From Amycolatopsis sp. WQ 127309 (GTDB lineage Bacteria > Actinomycetota > Actinomycetes > Mycobacteriales > Pseudonocardiaceae): DNA of 64,000 nucleotides. The stretch lies in contig NZ_CP095481.1 of NCBI RefSeq assembly GCF_023023025.1, positions 8,135,001-8,199,000 on the forward strand, written 5' to 3'. Position 1 is the first letter of the stretch; every line of letters starts with the position of its first letter. Positions 1-32,700 of the stretch are shown in pieces. The position numbers were made by a program, and so were the translations under genes. The notes beneath the pieces were generated by a model. The model made no database searches, was not told the origin of the DNA, and worked only from the letters and a program-made list of their open reading frames with translations.

Positions 1-1700
1 CCGTCGCCGACCCGGCCGGGCAGCCGGTCGCGGAGGCCGCGTCGCTGCGGCTGCGCCCGCTGACCGCGTCCCGTCCCGGCCCGGTGGGCCAGGAACACCT
101 GTACCGGCTCACGTGGACCCCGCTGACCGCGACGCCGTCCGGCTTCGCCACGGCCGGTGTCCTGGGCGGCACGACCGAACTGCTGACCACAGCGGGAATC
201 GAGACCGCCTTCGCCGACGTCGAAGCGGCCGCCGCGGCCGCACCCGACCTGGTGGTCCTCCCGCTTCTGGACCAGCCGCACGACGACACGGCCGAGTCGG
301 CCCAGGCTTTGACGGCCCGCACCCTCGCTCTGCTCCAGGAGTGGCTGGCCGAAGATCGGCTGCGGGAGACGCGACTCGTCATCCTCACCCGCGGGGCCAC
401 CGACGGCGACCCCGCCGCGGCCGCCGTCTGGGGGCTCGTCCGCTCCGCCCAGGCCGAGCACCCGGGCCGCGTCACGCTGGTCGACCTCGCCGACGACACA
501 ACCGGTCTGGCCGCGGCCCTCGCCACGGACGAACCGCAGGTCGTCCTGCGCGACGGTCAGGTGCACGGCGGCCGGCTCGCCCGCGTCGCCGTGGCCGAAG
601 CCGAAGCTTTCGGCGACCCCGACGGCACCGTCCTGATCACCGGCGGCACCGGGGGACTGGGCGCGCTGTTCGCCCGGCACCTGGCCTCCGAGCACGGCAT
701 GCGCCGGCTGCTGCTGGTCAGCCGCAGCGGCGGCGACGCCGACGAGGTCACCGCCCTCATCGCCGAACTCGCCGCGCACGGCACCGAAGCGAGCGTCGCC
801 GCGTGCGACGTCGCCGACCGGGACGCCCTGGCCGCGTTGCTGGCCGGGATCCCGGCCGAGCACCCGCTGACCGCCGTCGTGCACAGCGCGGGCGTCGTCG
901 ACGACGGCGTCCTCGACTCCCTGACCGCCGAGCGCTTCGACCGCGTGCTGCGGCCGAAGGCGCAGGGCGCGTGGAACCTGCACGAGCTGACCAAGGACCT
1001 CGGCCTGACGTCGTTCGTGGTGTTCTCCTCGGTCGCCGGCACCGTCGGCACCGCGGGCCAGGCGAACTACGCGGCGGCCAACGCGTTCCTCGACGCGCTC
1101 GCCCGCCGCCGCCACGCCGAAGGCCTCCCGGCCACCTCCCTCGCGTGGGGACCGTGGGCCGCGGGCAGCGGCATGACGAGCGCGCTGACCGACGCCGACC
1201 TCGCGCGGATGGCCCGCGCCGGCACCCCGGCCATCCCGGCGGAGCTGGGCACCCGGCTGTTCGACGCGGCCCTGGCCGCCGGCGTGCCCGACCTCGCGCC
1301 GGTCCACCTCGACCTGCCCGTGCTGCGGGCCATGGGCGAAGTCCCGCCGATCCTGCGCGGCCTGATCCGCGTCCCGCTGCGCCGGTCCGCCGCCGCGGCG
1401 GGTGGGGAAGCCGCGGTCGGTCTCGTCCGCCGGCTCGGCGCGCTCGACGAGGCCGGGCGCGTCCGGGCCCTGCGCGAGCTGATCACCGCGCAGGTCGCCC
1501 AGGTCCTCGGGCACGCCGACACCGGCGGGCTCGACGCCGACCAGACGTTCCAGCAGCTCGGCTTCGACTCCCTGACCGCCCTGGAGCTGCGCAACCGGCT
1601 CGACGGCGCGACCGGCGTCCGGCTCAGCGCCACCGCCGTGTTCGACTACCCGACCATCGCCGCGCTCGGCGGGCACCTCCTGGAAGCGCTGCTCGGCTCC
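1..1700 (+). other. PKS-1 module X (partial): DH end, KR, ACP
   Basis: Only the C-terminal edge of the DH is visible, ending in SLRLRPL, as in the other DH domains of the window; its active site lies upstream. The KR has the nucleotide motif GGTGGLG near 645. It carries VDD in place of LDD near 897, and since the third Asp is kept a B-type reduction is inferred. The catalytic Tyr is at 1068 within NYAAANAFL. The ACP has LGFDSL with its Ser at 1569. Expected outcome is a double bond, if the unseen DH is active. Extender choice cannot be read because the AT is upstream. Confidence 0.85.
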
Positions 1701-4700
1701 GGCGCGGTGACCGACGAAACCGCCGTGCCCGCCGCGGTGGCGGGCGACCCGATCGTCATCGTCGGCATGAGCTGCCGGTTCCCGGGCGGGGTCTCCTCGC
1801 CCGAAGACCTGTGGCAGCTGCTGACCGAGGAGCGGGACGCGATCACGGCGTTCCCGGCCAACCGCGGCTGGGACATCGCCTCGCTCTACCACCCGGACCC
1901 CGACAACCCCGGCACGACCTACACCCGCGAAGGCGGCTTCCTGCACAACGCGGGGGAGTTCGACCCGGAGTTCTTCGGGATGAACCCGCGCGAGGCGCTG
2001 GCCACCGACGCCCAGCAGCGGCTGCTGCTGGAGACGGGCTGGGAGGCCGTCGAGGGCGCCGGGATCGACCCGGCGACCCTGCGCGGCAGCCGCACCGGCG
2101 TGTTCGTCGGCGTGATGTACAACGACTACGGCCTGACGCTGAACCACATGGCCGACACCGACGGCTACGAGAGCAACGGCAGCTCGCCGAGCGTCGCCTC
2201 CGGCCGGGTCGCCTACACCTTCGGTTTCGAAGGCCCGACCCTGACCGTCGACACGGCGTGCTCGTCGTCGCTGGTCACCCTGCACCTGGCCGCGCAGGCG
2301 CTGCGCAACGGCGAGTGCGGGCTGGCGCTGGCCGGCGGCGCGACCGTGATGGCCACGCCGGGCACGTTCGTCGGCTTCAGCCGCCAGCGCGGCCTCGCCA
2401 CCGACGGCCGCTGCAAGGCGTTCTCCGACGACGCCGACGGCCTGGGCTTCGCCGAGGGCGTCGGGATGCTGCTGCTGGAGCGGATGTCCGACGCGCGGCG
2501 CAACGGCCACGAAATCCTCGCGGTCGTGCGCGGCTCGGCGATCAACTCCGATGGCGCGTCCAACGGCCTCACCGCGCCCAACGGGCCGTCTCAGCAGCGG
2601 GTCATCCGCCAGGCGCTCGCCGCGGCCGGACTGTCCACTTCGGACATCGACGCGATCGAGGCGCACGGCACCGGCACCAAGCTCGGTGACCCGATCGAGG
2701 CGCAGGCGCTCATCGCCACCTACGGCCGCGACCGGGAGCACCCGCTGCCGATCGGCTCGGTCAAGTCCAACATCGGGCACACGCAGGCCGCCGCCGGCGT
2801 GGCCGGGATCATCAAGATGGTCCTCGCCATGCGCCACGGCGTCCTGCCGCGCTCGCTGCACGCCGGCACCCCGTCGTCCCACGTGGACTGGCAGGACAGC
2901 GGCGTCGAGGTGCTGTCGCAGGCCCGGCCGTGGCCGGACGCCGGCCGCGTGCGCCGCGCGGCGGTGTCGTCCTTCGGCATCAGCGGCACCAACGCCCACA
3001 CCGTGCTCGAAGCCGCCCCCGCGCCGGCCCCCGCGCCCGCCCCGGAGACGCCGCCGGCGATCGTGCCGTGGGTGCTCTCGGGCCGGACGTCGGCCGCCCT
3101 GCGCAGCCAGGCGGAACGGGTGCTGGCGCACCTGCCCGAGCAGGCGGACGCGGCCGCGATCGGCCGTGCGCTCGCCGGGCGGTCGGCGTTCGCGCACCGG
3201 GCCGTCCTGGTCGGCGAGGACCGGGCGGGGCTGATGGCCGCGCTCACCGCCGTCGCCGCCGGGGAGGCCGCGCCGGACGTCGTGACCGGCCGCACCTTCG
3301 GCACCCGCGCCCCGGCGTTCGTCTTCCCGGGGCAGGGCTCGCAGTGGGCCGGGATGGCCCGCGACCTGCTGGCCGCGTCCCCGGTGTTCGCCGGGACGAT
3401 GGCCGAGTGCGCCGCGGCGCTGTCCGAGTTCGTCGACTGGTCGCTGCTCGAGGTCCTGGAGGACGACGAGGCACTGCAGGAGGTCGACATCGTCCAGCCC
3501 GCGCTGTGGGCGGTGATGGTGTCGCTGGCCGCGCTGTGGCGCGAGTTCGGCGTCGAGCCCGCCGCCGTGGTCGGGCACTCGCAGGGCGAGATCGCCGCGG
3601 CCTGCGTCGCGGGCGCCCTGAGCCTGTCCGACGGCGCCCGGGTAGTTGCCCTGCGCAGTCGCTTGATCAGGCAGAAGCTCGCCCGCACCGGCGTGATGCT
3701 GTCGATCGTGGCGCCGGCCGACGACGTCCGTGCCCTGGTGGCGGACCTCGGTGACGAGGTTTCGATCGCCGCGGTCAACGGGCCGAAGCTGGTCACCGTC
3801 TCCGGCGACGAAGGCGCGTTGACCGCGTTGGAGAAGCGCCTCTCGGCCGCCGGCATGATGCGCTGGCGCCTGGCCGGGGTGAACTTCGCCGCGCACTCGC
3901 CGCAGGTGGAGCTCCTCGAGGACGACCTGCTGGAGCAGCTGGCGCCGATCACGCCGCGCAGCAGCACCGTGCGGTTCTACTCGTCGGTGACCGGCGGGCT
4001 GCTGGACACCGCCGAGCTGGACGCCCGGTACTGGTACCGCAACATCCGCCAGACCGTGCTGTTCGGCGACGCGTCCGCGGCGATGGTCGCCGACGGGACC
4101 GCGGCGTTCGTCGAGCCCAGCCCGAGCCCGGTGCTGAAGATGGCGCTGGAGCAGACCATGGACCCCACCGGCGAGCCGCTGGTGTTCCAGGAGACCCTGC
4201 GCACCGGCGAGGGCGACTGGCGCCGGATGGTGACCGCGGTCGCCGGGGCGCACGCCCAGGGCGTCACCATCGACTGGCGCGCCTACTTCGACCGCGCCGG
4301 CGTCACCACCGGCGTCCCGCTGCCGACCTACGCCTTCCAGCGCAAGAACTACTGGCCCGAGGCCCAGCCGAAGGCCGCACCCGAGGCGGGGGAGAGCGCG
4401 GCGGACGCGCGGCTGTGGGGCACGGTCGCCGCCGCCGACGTCGACACCCTGGCTTCGGTGCTGGACGTCGACCGCACGGCGCTCGGCTCCGTCCTGCCCG
4501 CGCTGACGTCGTGGCGGGAGAAGCTGCGCAGCGACGCCGCGATCGACCGCTGGTGGTACACGATCGACTGGACGCCGCTGAAGGTGCCGGCCGAAGCCGC
4601 GGTGCCGGGCCGGTGGCTCGCCGTCGTGGCCGAGGGCACCGAGGACCAGCCGTGGGTCGGCCGGGTGCTCGGCGCGCTGCCCGGTGACGTCACGGTGCTG

Positions 4701-6524
4701 CCGGTCGCCGAACCCGACCCGGTCGCGCTCGCGGCCCGGATCGAGGCACTGCCGGGGACGTTCGACAGCGTCGTCTCGCTGCTGGCCCTGCGTTCCGAAC
4801 CGCTGCCGGGTGCGCCGACGGCCCCGGCCGGGATGACGCTCACCGCCGTCCTGGTCCAGGCGCTGGTCATGGCGATGGACGAGTTCGCGGCCGGGGTCCG
4901 GCTGTGGTGCCTGACCCGCGAGGCGCTGGGTGTCGAGGACAAGCCGGCCGCCGCGGACACCGTCGAGCAGGCCGCGGTCTGGGGCTTCGGCCGCACCGTC
5001 GCGCTGGAGCTGTCCGCGGCCTGGGGCGGCATGGTCGACCTCACGGCCGAACCGAGCGACATCGACCTCAAGAACCTGCCGCTGGTGCTCGCCGGGCTCG
5101 ACGGCGAGGACCAGGTGTGCCTGCGGACCGGCCGGATCCTCGGCCGGCGGCTGCGCCGCACCACCGCGGCCGAGACCCCGGTGATCACCCCGGCGCTGGC
5201 CGGGCCCGGCACGGTCCTGGTCACCGGCGGTACCGGCGCCCTCGGCGCCGAGACCGCGCGCTGGCTCGCCGACGCCGGCGTCAAGCGGCTGATGCTGACC
5301 AGCCGTCGCGGCCCGGACGCACCGGGCGCCGCCGAGCTGGTCGAAGACCTGGCCGCGCGGGGTGCCGAGGCGGCCGTCGTGGCCTGCGACGTCGCCGAGC
5401 GCGACCAGCTCGCCGCGATGCTCGACGCGATCCCGGCCGAGCACCCGCTGCGCGGTGTCGTCCACTCCGCCGGCGTCCCGCAGGGCGGCGCCGACGTCGT
5501 CGCCTTGACCCTGGACGACGTCGAAGCGGTCCTCAAGTCCAAGGTGGCCGGGGCCCGGCTGCTCGACGAGCTCGTGGGGGACCGGGAGCTCGACTTCTTC
5601 GTGCTGTACTCGTCGGTCGCCGGCATGCTCGGCAGCGGCAAGCAGAGCGCCTACGCCGCGGCCAACGCCTACCTGAACGCGCTGGCCGAGGACCGGGTGC
5701 GCCGCGGGCTGCGCGGCACCTCGCTCGGCTGGGGCCTCTGGGGCGAGACCGGGATGGCGATGCAGGGCGACATGCTCGACCACATGCAGCGCCACGGCCT
5801 GGTCCCGCTGGCCCCGGCCGAGGCGATGACCGCGTTCGGCCGCGCCCTGGGCTTCCAGGGCTCCGTGCTGGCCGCGGACTTCGACTGGAGCCGCTTCGCC
5901 CAGACGTTCACCCTGCCCCGCCAGAGCGCGCTGCTGAGCGAGCTGCCGGAGGTCCGGCAGGCGCTGGGCGCGGACACGATCGTCGAACGCGACGCCGTCG
6001 TGGCCGAGGCGACCCTGCACGAGGAACTGGCTCCTCTGGAACCGGCGGAGCGGCGCGAGGCGCTGCTGACGCTGGTGCGGTCGATCGCCGCCGAGCTGCT
6101 CGGCTACGGCGACGGGTCGGACATCGAGCCGGCGCAGGCGTTCCGGGAGATGGGCGTCGACTCGCTCGCCGCCGTCGAGGTCCGGAACGTGCTGGCGGAG
6201 CGGACGGGCGTGCGGCTGGCCTCGACGCTGGTGTTCGACTACCCGACCGCCAACGCCATCGCCGGGCACCTCCACCGCGAGCTGTTCGGCGACGCCGACG
6301 ACGGCCCGCTGTCCGAAGAGGAGACCCGCGTCCGGAAGTTCCTGGCGGCGGTCTCGTTCGACCAGCTCCGCTCGCTGGGCCTGATGGACCTGCTCGTGGA
6401 GGCGGTCGACCGGTCGGAGCGGACCTACGACGAGGAATCCGCGGCGGAGACCGGCGACGACGGCGATATCGGCGACATGGATGCGGACGATCTCGTCCGC
6501 TTCGTGCTGGGCGGACAGGACTGA
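1..6524 (+). CDS. PKS-1: modular type I polyketide synthase, 5' end outside the window
   Basis: The reading frame is already open at base 3 and encodes the last residues of a dehydratase, so the true start lies upstream; the GTG at 84 is internal. Domains in order are a DH tail (3 to about 70), KR (about 90-1400), ACP (Ser codon 1569), KS (1746 to about 3010, Cys codon 2259), AT (about 3310-4350, GHSQG Ser codon 3579), KR (about 4400-5990), ACP (Ser codon 6162) and a C-terminal docking tail. It extends a polyketide chain on its ACPs in the cytoplasm and hands it to PKS-2, which starts 187 nt downstream on the same strand. The AT has the GHSQG signature of methylmalonyl-type domains. No ER is present. 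The protein ends in an acidic helix typical of inter-subunit docking. Module count upstream is unknown. I am sure of the family, less so of substrate and stereochemistry. Confidence 0.96.
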   Translation, partial: VADPAGQPVAEAASLRLRPLTASRPGPVGQEHLYRLTWTPLTATPSGFATAGVLGGTTELLTTAGIETAFADVEAAAAAAPDLVVLPLLDQPHDDTAESAQALTARTLALLQEWLAEDRLRETRLVILTRGATDGDPAAAAVWGLVRSAQAEHPGRVTLVDLADDTTGLAAALATDEPQVVLRDGQVHGGRLARVAVAEAEAFGDPDGTVLITGGTGGLGALFARHLASEHGMRRLLLVSRSGGDADEVTALIAELAAHGTEASVAACDVADRDALAALLAGIPAEHPLTAVVHSAGVVDDGVLDSLTAERFDRVLRPKAQGAWNLHELTKDLGLTSFVVFSSVAGTVGTAGQANYAAANAFLDALARRRHAEGLPATSLAWGPWAAGSGMTSALTDADLARMARAGTPAIPAELGTRLFDAALAAGVPDLAPVHLDLPVLRAMGEVPPILRGLIRVPLRRSAAAAGGEAAVGLVRRLGALDEAGRVRALRELITAQVAQVLGHADTGGLDADQTFQQLGFDSLTALELRNRLDGATGVRLSATAVFDYPTIAALGGHLLEALLGSGAVTDETAVPAAVAGDPIVIVGMSCRFPGGVSSPEDLWQLLTEERDAITAFPANRGWDIASLYHPDPDNPGTTYTREGGFLHNAGEFDPEFFGMNPREALATDAQQRLLLETGWEAVEGAGIDPATLRGSRTGVFVGVMYNDYGLTLNHMADTDGYESNGSSPSVASGRVAYTFGFEGPTLTVDTACSSSLVTLHLAAQALRNGECGLALAGGATVMATPGTFVGFSRQRGLATDGRCKAFSDDADGLGFAEGVGMLLLERMSDARRNGHEILAVVRGSAINSDGASNGLTAPNGPSQQRVIRQALAAAGLSTSDIDAIEAHGTGTKLGDPIEAQALIATYGRDREHPLPIGSVKSNIGHTQAAAGVAGIIKMVLAMRHGVLPRSLHAGTPSSHVDWQDSGVEVLSQARPWPDAGRVRRAAVSSFGISGTNAHTVLEAAPAPAPAPAPETPPAIVPWVLSGRTSAALRSQAERVLAHLPEQADAAAIGRALAGRSAFAHRAVLVGEDRAGLMAALTAVAAGEAAPDVVTGRTFGTRAPAFVFPGQGSQWAGMARDLLAASPVFAGTMAECAAALSEFVDWSLLEVLEDDEALQEVDIVQPALWAVMVSLAALWREFGVEPAAVVGHSQGEIAAACVAGALSLSDGARVVALRSRLIRQKLARTGVMLSIVAPADDVRALVADLGDEVSIAAVNGPKLVTVSGDEGALTALEKRLSAAGMMRWRLAGVNFAAHSPQVELLEDDLLEQLAPITPRSSTVRFYSSVTGGLLDTAELDARYWYRNIRQTVLFGDASAAMVADGTAAFVEPSPSPVLKMALEQTMDPTGEPLVFQETLRTGEGDWRRMVTAVAGAHAQGVTIDWRAYFDRAGVTTGVPLPTYAFQRKNYWPEAQPKAAPEAGESAADARLWGTVAAADVDTLASVLDVDRTALGSVLPALTSWREKLRSDAAIDRWWYTIDWTPLKVPAEAAVPGRWLAVVAEGTEDQPWVGRVLGALPGDVTVLPVAEPDPVALAARIEALPGTFDSVVSLLALRSEPLPGAPTAPAGMTLTAVLVQALVMAMDEFAAGVRLWCLTREALGVEDKPAAADTVEQAAVWGFGRTVALELSAAWGGMVDLTAEPSDIDLKNLPLVLAGLDGEDQVCLRTGRILGRRLRRTTAAETPVITPALAGPGTVLVTGGTGALGAETARWLADAGVKRLMLTSRRGPDAPGAAELVEDLAARGAEAAVVACDVAERDQLAAMLDAIPAEHPLRGVVHSAGVPQGGADVVALTLDDVEAVLKSKVAGARLLDELVGDRELDFFVLYSSVAGMLGSGKQSAYAAANAYLNALAEDRVRRGLRGTSLGWGLWGETGMAMQGDMLDHMQRHGLVPLAPAEAMTAFGRALGFQGSVLAADFDWSRFAQTFTLPRQSALLSELPEVRQALGADTIVERDAVVAEATLHEELAPLEPAERREALLTLVRSIAAELLGYGDGSDIEPAQAFREMGVDSLAAVEVRNVLAERTGVRLASTLVFDYPTANAIAGHLHRELFGDADDGPLSEEETRVRKFLAAVSFDQLRSLGLMDLLVEAVDRSERTYDEESAAETGDDGDIGDMDADDLVRFVLGGQD
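1746..6300 (+). other. PKS-1 module X+1: KS-AT-KR-ACP, methylmalonyl-type AT
   Basis: The KS has DTACSSS (Cys 2259), EAHGTGT and KSNIGHT, so it looks active. The AT reads [11 protein letters not shown] and FAAHS (about 3885-3899), the methylmalonyl side of the usual AT split, although the canonical motif would be YASHS. No DH is present. The AT-KR linker (about 4405-4530) resembles the three-helix dimerization element known from modules that carry only a KR. The KR has GGTGALG and catalytic Tyr 5652 but lacks LDD (VPQGG instead) and has Leu where A-type KRs carry the signature Trp. It should yield an alpha-methyl, beta-hydroxy unit; A-type stereochemistry is only a lean. ACP Ser is at 6162. 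Confidence 0.85.
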
Positions 6525-6711
6525 GAGCAGCGGGTCTAGGCCGGATGGCGGCCCCGGGGACGGGCAACAACTAGACGTTTCCGGGTCTGCCGTGCGGTTG
6601 ACTCACTCGCCAAGAAGGACGTTCGCCCGCCGCCGGTCCAGAGGAGAACGCCGACGCGGTGGCGCTACCCAGGTAACCGTCAACACCGATGCGCTCACCG
6701 TGGAGAAGACT
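6525..6711 (+). other. 187-nt gap between PKS-1 and PKS-2
   Basis: The PKS-2 frame stays open across this gap and into the end of PKS-1, but no PKS-like residues are encoded before base 6712. No strong terminator hairpin was found, only a weak 6-bp inverted repeat (6534-6539 with 6571-6576). A TTGACT hexamer at 6598 resembles a -35 box but has no good -10 partner at 17-18 nt. Co-transcription of PKS-1 and PKS-2 is therefore likely, with an internal promoter possible. Confidence 0.4.
6702..6708 (+). promoter_or_regulatory. Ribosome binding site of PKS-2
   Basis: GGAGAAG lies 3 nt before the ATG at 6712, and its GGAG core is 6 nt away. This decides the start against the upstream in-frame ATG at 6481, which lies inside PKS-1 and has no such site. 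A GTG at 6700 is also in frame but overlaps the site. Confidence 0.75.
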
Positions 6712-26787
<20,076 letters not shown>

Positions 26788-26790
26788 CCA

Positions 26791-29700
26791 GTGGCGACCG
26801 AGACGCCGCAGCCGGACCGAACGGATGGTTCGATGAGCGAGGCCAAACTCCTCGACTACCTCCGGCGGGTGACCGCCGACCTGACCCGCACGCGCGAGCG
26901 GCTGGTGGAGGCGGAATCCGCGGGCGGTGAACCCATCGCGGTGGTCGGCATGAGCTGCCGCTACCCCGGCGACGTCGACACGCCCGAAGCGTTGTGGCGG
27001 CTGGTCGACGGCGGGGTCGACGCGATCTCCGGCTTCCCGGAGGACCGCGGCTGGCCCCTGGCCGACCTGCTCGGCGAGCCCGGCGCCCCCGGGACGTCCT
27101 CCACGGCGGAAGGCGGGTTCTTGCACGGCGCCGGCGGCTTCGACCCGGCGTTCTTCGGGATGAGCCCGCGCGAGGCGCTGGCCACCGACCCGCAGCAGCG
27201 GCTGCTGCTCGAAACCTCCTGGGAGGCCTGCGAATCCGCCGGGATCGACCCGCACACACTGCGCGGCAGCGACACCGGCGTGTTCGTCGGCGTGATGTAC
27301 AACGACTACGCGATCGCGCTGCAGGGCGTCACCGAAGACCTCGAGGGCTACCAGAGCAACGGCAGCGCCGGCAGCGTCGCCTCCGGCCGGATCTCGTACA
27401 CGTTCGGCTTCGAGGGCCCGACCGTCAGCGTCGACACCGCGTGCTCGTCGTCGCTGGTCACCATGCATCTCGCCGCCCAGGCGCTGCGCCGCGGCGAGTG
27501 CTCGCTGGCGCTGGCCGGCGGTGTCGCCGTGATGTCGACGCCGATGGTGTTCATCGAGTACAGCCGCCAGGGCGCCCTGTCGCCGACCGGCCGCTCACGC
27601 GCGTTCGCCGAGGGCGCGGACGGCACCGGCTGGTCCGAGGGCGTCGGCATGCTCGCGCTCGAAAAGCTGTCCGACGCGCGGCGCAACGGCCACGAGGTCC
27701 TGGCCGTGCTGCGCGGCTCGGCCGTGAACTCCGACGGCGCGTCCAACGGCCTCACCGCCCCCAACGGCCCGTCGCAGCAGCGGGTGATCCGCCAGGCGCT
27801 GGCCGACGCGAAACTCTCACCGTCCGAAGTGGACGTCGTCGAGGCCCACGGCACCGGCACGTCGCTCGGCGACCCGATCGAGGCCCAGGCGCTGATCGCG
27901 GCCTACGGCCAGGACCGGCCCGAGGGCCGTCCGCTGTGGCTGGGCTCGCTCAAGTCGAACATCGGCCACACCCAGGCCGCCGCCGGCGTCGGCGGCGTGA
28001 TGAAGATGATCTTGGCCATGCGCAACGGCGTCCTGCCGCGCACCCTGCACGCCGAGACGCCGTCGTCGCGCGTCGACTGGGCCGCGGGTGACGTCGAGCT
28101 GCTGACGACGTCCCGGCCGTGGCCGCGCACCGGGGCTCCGCGCCGGGCCGCCGTCTCGTCGTTCGGCGTCAGCGGCACCAACGCCCACGTCGTTCTCGAA
28201 CAAGCCCCGCCCGCCGAGGCACCGGCCGTTTCCGCCGAGCAGCCCGCCGTGCCGTGGGTGCTGTCGGCCAAGTCGCCGGAAGCGCTGGCCGCCCAGGCCG
28301 CGGGCCTGCTGGCCCACCTCGACGAGCACACCGGGCAGCCCCCGGCCGCGATCGCCCGCACCCTGCTGGGCCGCAGCCGCTTCGACCACCGCGCCGTCGT
28401 GGCCGGTACCGGCGTCGCCACCCTGCGCGAAGGCCTGTCCGCCCTGGCGGCCGGCGTGCCGTCGCCGTACGCGGCCACCGGCGCCGCGACCGCCGGGCCG
28501 GGCCCGGTGTTCGTGTTCCCCGGCCAGGGCTCGCAGTGGCCGGAGATGGCCGCGAGCCTCCTCGACACCGCGCCGGTGTTCCGGCGTCACATCGAAGAGT
28601 GCGCCGAAGCCTTCGCCCCCTTCGTCGACTGGTCGCTGCTCGACGTCCTGCGCGGTGTCGACGGCGCGCCCTCGGTCGACCGCGTCGACGTCGTGCAGCC
28701 CGTGCTGTTCTCGGTGATGGTGTCGCTCGCGCACCTCTGGCGCTCCTACGGCGTCCGCCCGGCCGCGGTGCTGGGCCACTCGCAGGGCGAGATCGCCGCC
28801 GCCTGTTTCGCCGGCGCCCTGCCGCTGCCCGAAGCCGCGCGCATCGTGACCCTGCGCAGCCGCCTGATCGGCGACCGGCTCGCCGGCCACGGCGGCCTGC
28901 TGTCGGTGATGGCGTCCGAAGAGGACGTCCGCGCGCTGCTCGGCGACTTCGACGGCACCCTGTCGATCGCCGCGGTCAACGGCCCCCGCACGGTGACTGT
29001 CGCCGGCGAACCCGGCGCGCTGACCACTCTGGAGAAGCGCCTTTCGGCGGCCGGGATGATGCGCTGGCGCGTCGAGGGCATCGACTTCGCCGCGCACAGC
29101 CCGCAGGTGCGCGTGCTGCACGACGAACTCCTGTCCGTCCTCGGCGAGCTGCACCCCACGACGTCGGAGATCCCGTTCTTCTCCACCGCCGACGAGAAGT
29201 GGCTCGACGGCCCCGAGCTGGACGGCGAGTACTGGTACCGCAACCTGGAACGCACGGTGCGCTTCGACTCCGGCGTTCACGCCGCCCTGGAGCGCGGCGG
29301 CCGGCACTTCGTCGAGGTGAGCCCGCAACCGGTGCTGAGCCTCGGCCTGCAGGCGATCCTCGAGGAGTCGGGCACCGGCGCCACCGCGTCGGCGACGCTG
29401 CTGCTCGGCCACGGCGGCCTGGACCGGTTCCTGGTCGCCGTCGGAGCCGCCTTCGCCCGCGGCGCCGACGTCGACTGGAACGTGCCCGCCGGCAGCCGTG
29501 TCCCGCTCCCGACGTATCCCTTCCAGCGCACGAACATCTGGCCGCAGACCAGCCTGCTCCCGGCCGGGGACGTCACCGCGCTGGGCCTCGGCGCGGCGAA
29601 CCACCCGTTGCTGGGTGCCGTGACGGCGTTGCCGGACACCGAAGGCTTCCTGTTCACCTCACGGCTGTCGGTGGCGACGCACCCGTGGCTGGCCGAGCAC

Positions 29701-32700
29701 ACCTTCGGTGGATCGGTCCTGCTGCCCGGCACCGCGTTCCTGGAACTCGCGATCCGCGCGGGTGACGAGGCAGGCTGCCCGGTCGTCGAAGAGCTGACCC
29801 TCGCCGTACCCCTGATCGTTCCCCCAGGTCAGGCCGTCCGGACGCAGCTCGTGCTCGGCCCGCTGACCCCGGCCGGCCGCCGCACCCTCGCCGTCTACGG
29901 GCGCCCCGACTCCGACGGCGACGAGCCGTGGACCTGCCACGCCAACGGCGTCCTGCGCGCCGGCGAGCAGCCGACGGCGGGGGAGTTCCCCGCGGAGTGG
30001 CCGCCGCCCGGAGCCGAGCGCGTCGACCTGACCGGCTTCTACGACCAGGCCGCCGAAAACGGCTTCGGTTACGGCTCCCTTTTCCGCGGCCTGGAATCGG
30101 TGTGGCGCCTCGGCGAAGAGGTCTACGCCGAAGTCGCGCTGCCCGAGGCGAACCGTGCCGAAGCGGGCGCGTGCGCCCTGCACCCCGCGTTGCTCGACGC
30201 CGCGCTGCACGCGACGTCGTTCACCGGCGACGGCGGCCAGAGCCGGCTCCCGTTCTCGTGGACCGACGTCGAGCTGTACGCGGTCGGCGCGTCCCGGGCC
30301 CGGGTCCGGATCGTGCCGTCCGGCACCGGCAGCGTCCGCATCGACCTCGCCGACGCGACCGGGGAACCCGTCGCGTCGGTCGGCTCGCTGCTGCTGCGCG
30401 CGGCCGCCGTCGACGCCGCCGCCGCGCCTGCTTTCGGCGACAGCCTGTTCCGCTGGGAGTGGCAGGCCGTGCCCGCGCCGGAACCCGGCCGCCTGGCCGA
30501 CGGCAGCTGGGTCGTGGCCGGCGCCGACGAGTTCGGCCTCACCGGCGCCGTCTACACCCTCGGCCGCGCGGTCGAGACGTTCCTCGGCATCGGGACGCTG
30601 TCCGCCGCCCTCGACGACGGCCTGGAGCCGCCCGAGCTGATCCTGGTCCCGCTGGTGCACGTGCGGCCCGAGGACCCCCGGGAATCGGCCCACCTGCTGA
30701 CGAAGTGGGTGCTGGGCCAGGTCCAGGCGTTCCTCGAGGAGGACCGGCTGCGCACGACGCGGCTCGTCTTCGTGACCCGCGGCGCCACCGGCGACGGCGA
30801 AGGCGCCGACCTGTCGGCCGCGGCCGCGTGGGGCCTGCTGCGCTCCGCGCAGACCGAGAACCCCGGCCGGCTCGTGCTCGTCGACCTCGACGAGTCCGGC
30901 GACCAGTCCATCCGCGACCTGCTCCCGATGCTGCCCGGCCTGCTCGCCTCGGGCGAGCCCCAGGTGGCGCTGCGCGATGGCGTCCCGCACGTCGGCCGCC
31001 TGGCCCGCGTCCGCGGCGACGCTTCTCCGGCGGACGTCTGGCGGGAAGCGGGCAAGGTCCTCATCACCGGTGGTACCGGCGCGCTGGCCCGGACCATCGC
31101 GCGGCACCTGGTCGTCGAACACGGCGTCCGCGAGCTGCTGCTGGTGAGCCGCAGCGGCGGCGCGGCCCCGGGCGCGGCGGAGTTCGCCGCGGAACTCGAC
31201 GCCGTGGTGGAGTACCGCGCCTGCGATGTGTCCAATCGGGACGAACTGGCCCGCTTGCTCGACGCCGAGCCGTCGGTCCGGGCGATCGTCCACACCGCCG
31301 GCGCGCTCGAAGACGGCGTCCTCGGTTCGCTGACGCCGAAGAAGCTCGAGACGGTGTTCGCGCCGAAGCTCGACGCGGCCTGGCACCTGCACGACCTCAC
31401 CCGCGACCGCGACCTGGCGGCGTTCGTCCTGTTCTCGTCGTTCGCCGGGCTGGCCGGCACCGCCGGGCAGGGCAACTACGCCGCCGCCAACAGCTTCCTC
31501 GACGCGCTGGCCCGGCACCGCCGCGGCTTCGGCCTGCCGGGCACGTCGGTGGCGTGGGGCAGCTGGGTGCGCGCCGACAGCGTGATGGCCGCGCAGCTCG
31601 ACGACGCGGCCCGCCGCCGCCAAGCGCGTGGCGGGGCCCTGGAGCTGACGGGGGAGCAGGGCGTCGCCCTGTTCGACGCCGTCATGGCCCGCCCGGCCGA
31701 TCCGGTGCTCGCCGCGATCCGCCTCGACCTGGCCGCGATGCGCGCGTCGGGCGAGGTGCCGCCGATGATGCGGCTGCTGGTCCCGCCGCCGTCCCGCCGG
31801 TCGGCGGTGTCGGCCGAGGCTGTGGGCTCGTTCGCCAAGACGTACACCGAACTGCCGGAAGAGGGCCGTGCCGCGGCCGTCCTGGACCTGGTCCGCACGC
31901 TCGCCGCCGCGGTGCTCGGGCACCCGAGCGCGGCCGCGGTGGCCGTCGACGGCGGCTTCCCCGAACTCGGCTTCGACTCGCTGACGGCGATGGACCTGCG
32001 CAACCGCCTTCAAGCGGCGACGGACCTGATCCTGCAGGTCGGCGTGGTCTTCGACCACCCGACCCCGCTCGAGCTGGCCGGCCACCTGGGCGCCGAGCTG
32101 GACCGCGTTTCCCGGCCGACGGAGTCGTCGGCGGCGCCGGAAACCGTGTCCGCGCAAGCGAACGAGACGATCTCCGGCCTGTTCACGCAGGCGCTGTACA
32201 ACGGCCAGCAGGCCGACGCGATCGACTTCCTCCGCGCCGCGGCGACCCTGCGCCCGAAGTTCCGCACGCCGGACGAGCTGACCCGGCCGATCCGCCCGCT
32301 GCGCCTGGCCCGCCGCGACCCGGACGCGGCACCCGGCCCGCACCTGATCTGCGTCCCCGCGCTGGTCGCGATGGCCGGGGTGCAGCAGTACTCGCTGTTC
32401 GCGGCGTCGTGCCGCGGCCAGTACGACGTCTCGGCCGTTCCGATCCCGGGCTTCACCGACGGCGAGGCCCTCCCGGCCGACCGGGAATCGCTGGTGGCCG
32501 CCGAAGCCGACGCGATCTTCGCGTACGCGGCGGGGGAGCCGTTCGTGGTGCTCGGCGTCTCCACCGGCGGCCTGCTGGTGCACGCGATCGCCACGGAACT
32601 GACCCGCCGCGGCACCCCGCCGGCCGGCGTCGCGCTGCTGGACCCGTACGCGGTGGACAGCCAGTTCGTCGCCAGCGCGGGCGGCGGCCTGATGACGGGG

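Noticed and set aside
113..2689. Long plus-strand frames in other phases of the PKS genes
   Set aside because: They are Arg/Pro/Ala-rich shadows caused by base composition, without domain similarity.
6481..6711. The ATG at 6481 as start of PKS-2
   Set aside because: It lies inside PKS-1, lacks a ribosome binding site and adds residues with no docking character.
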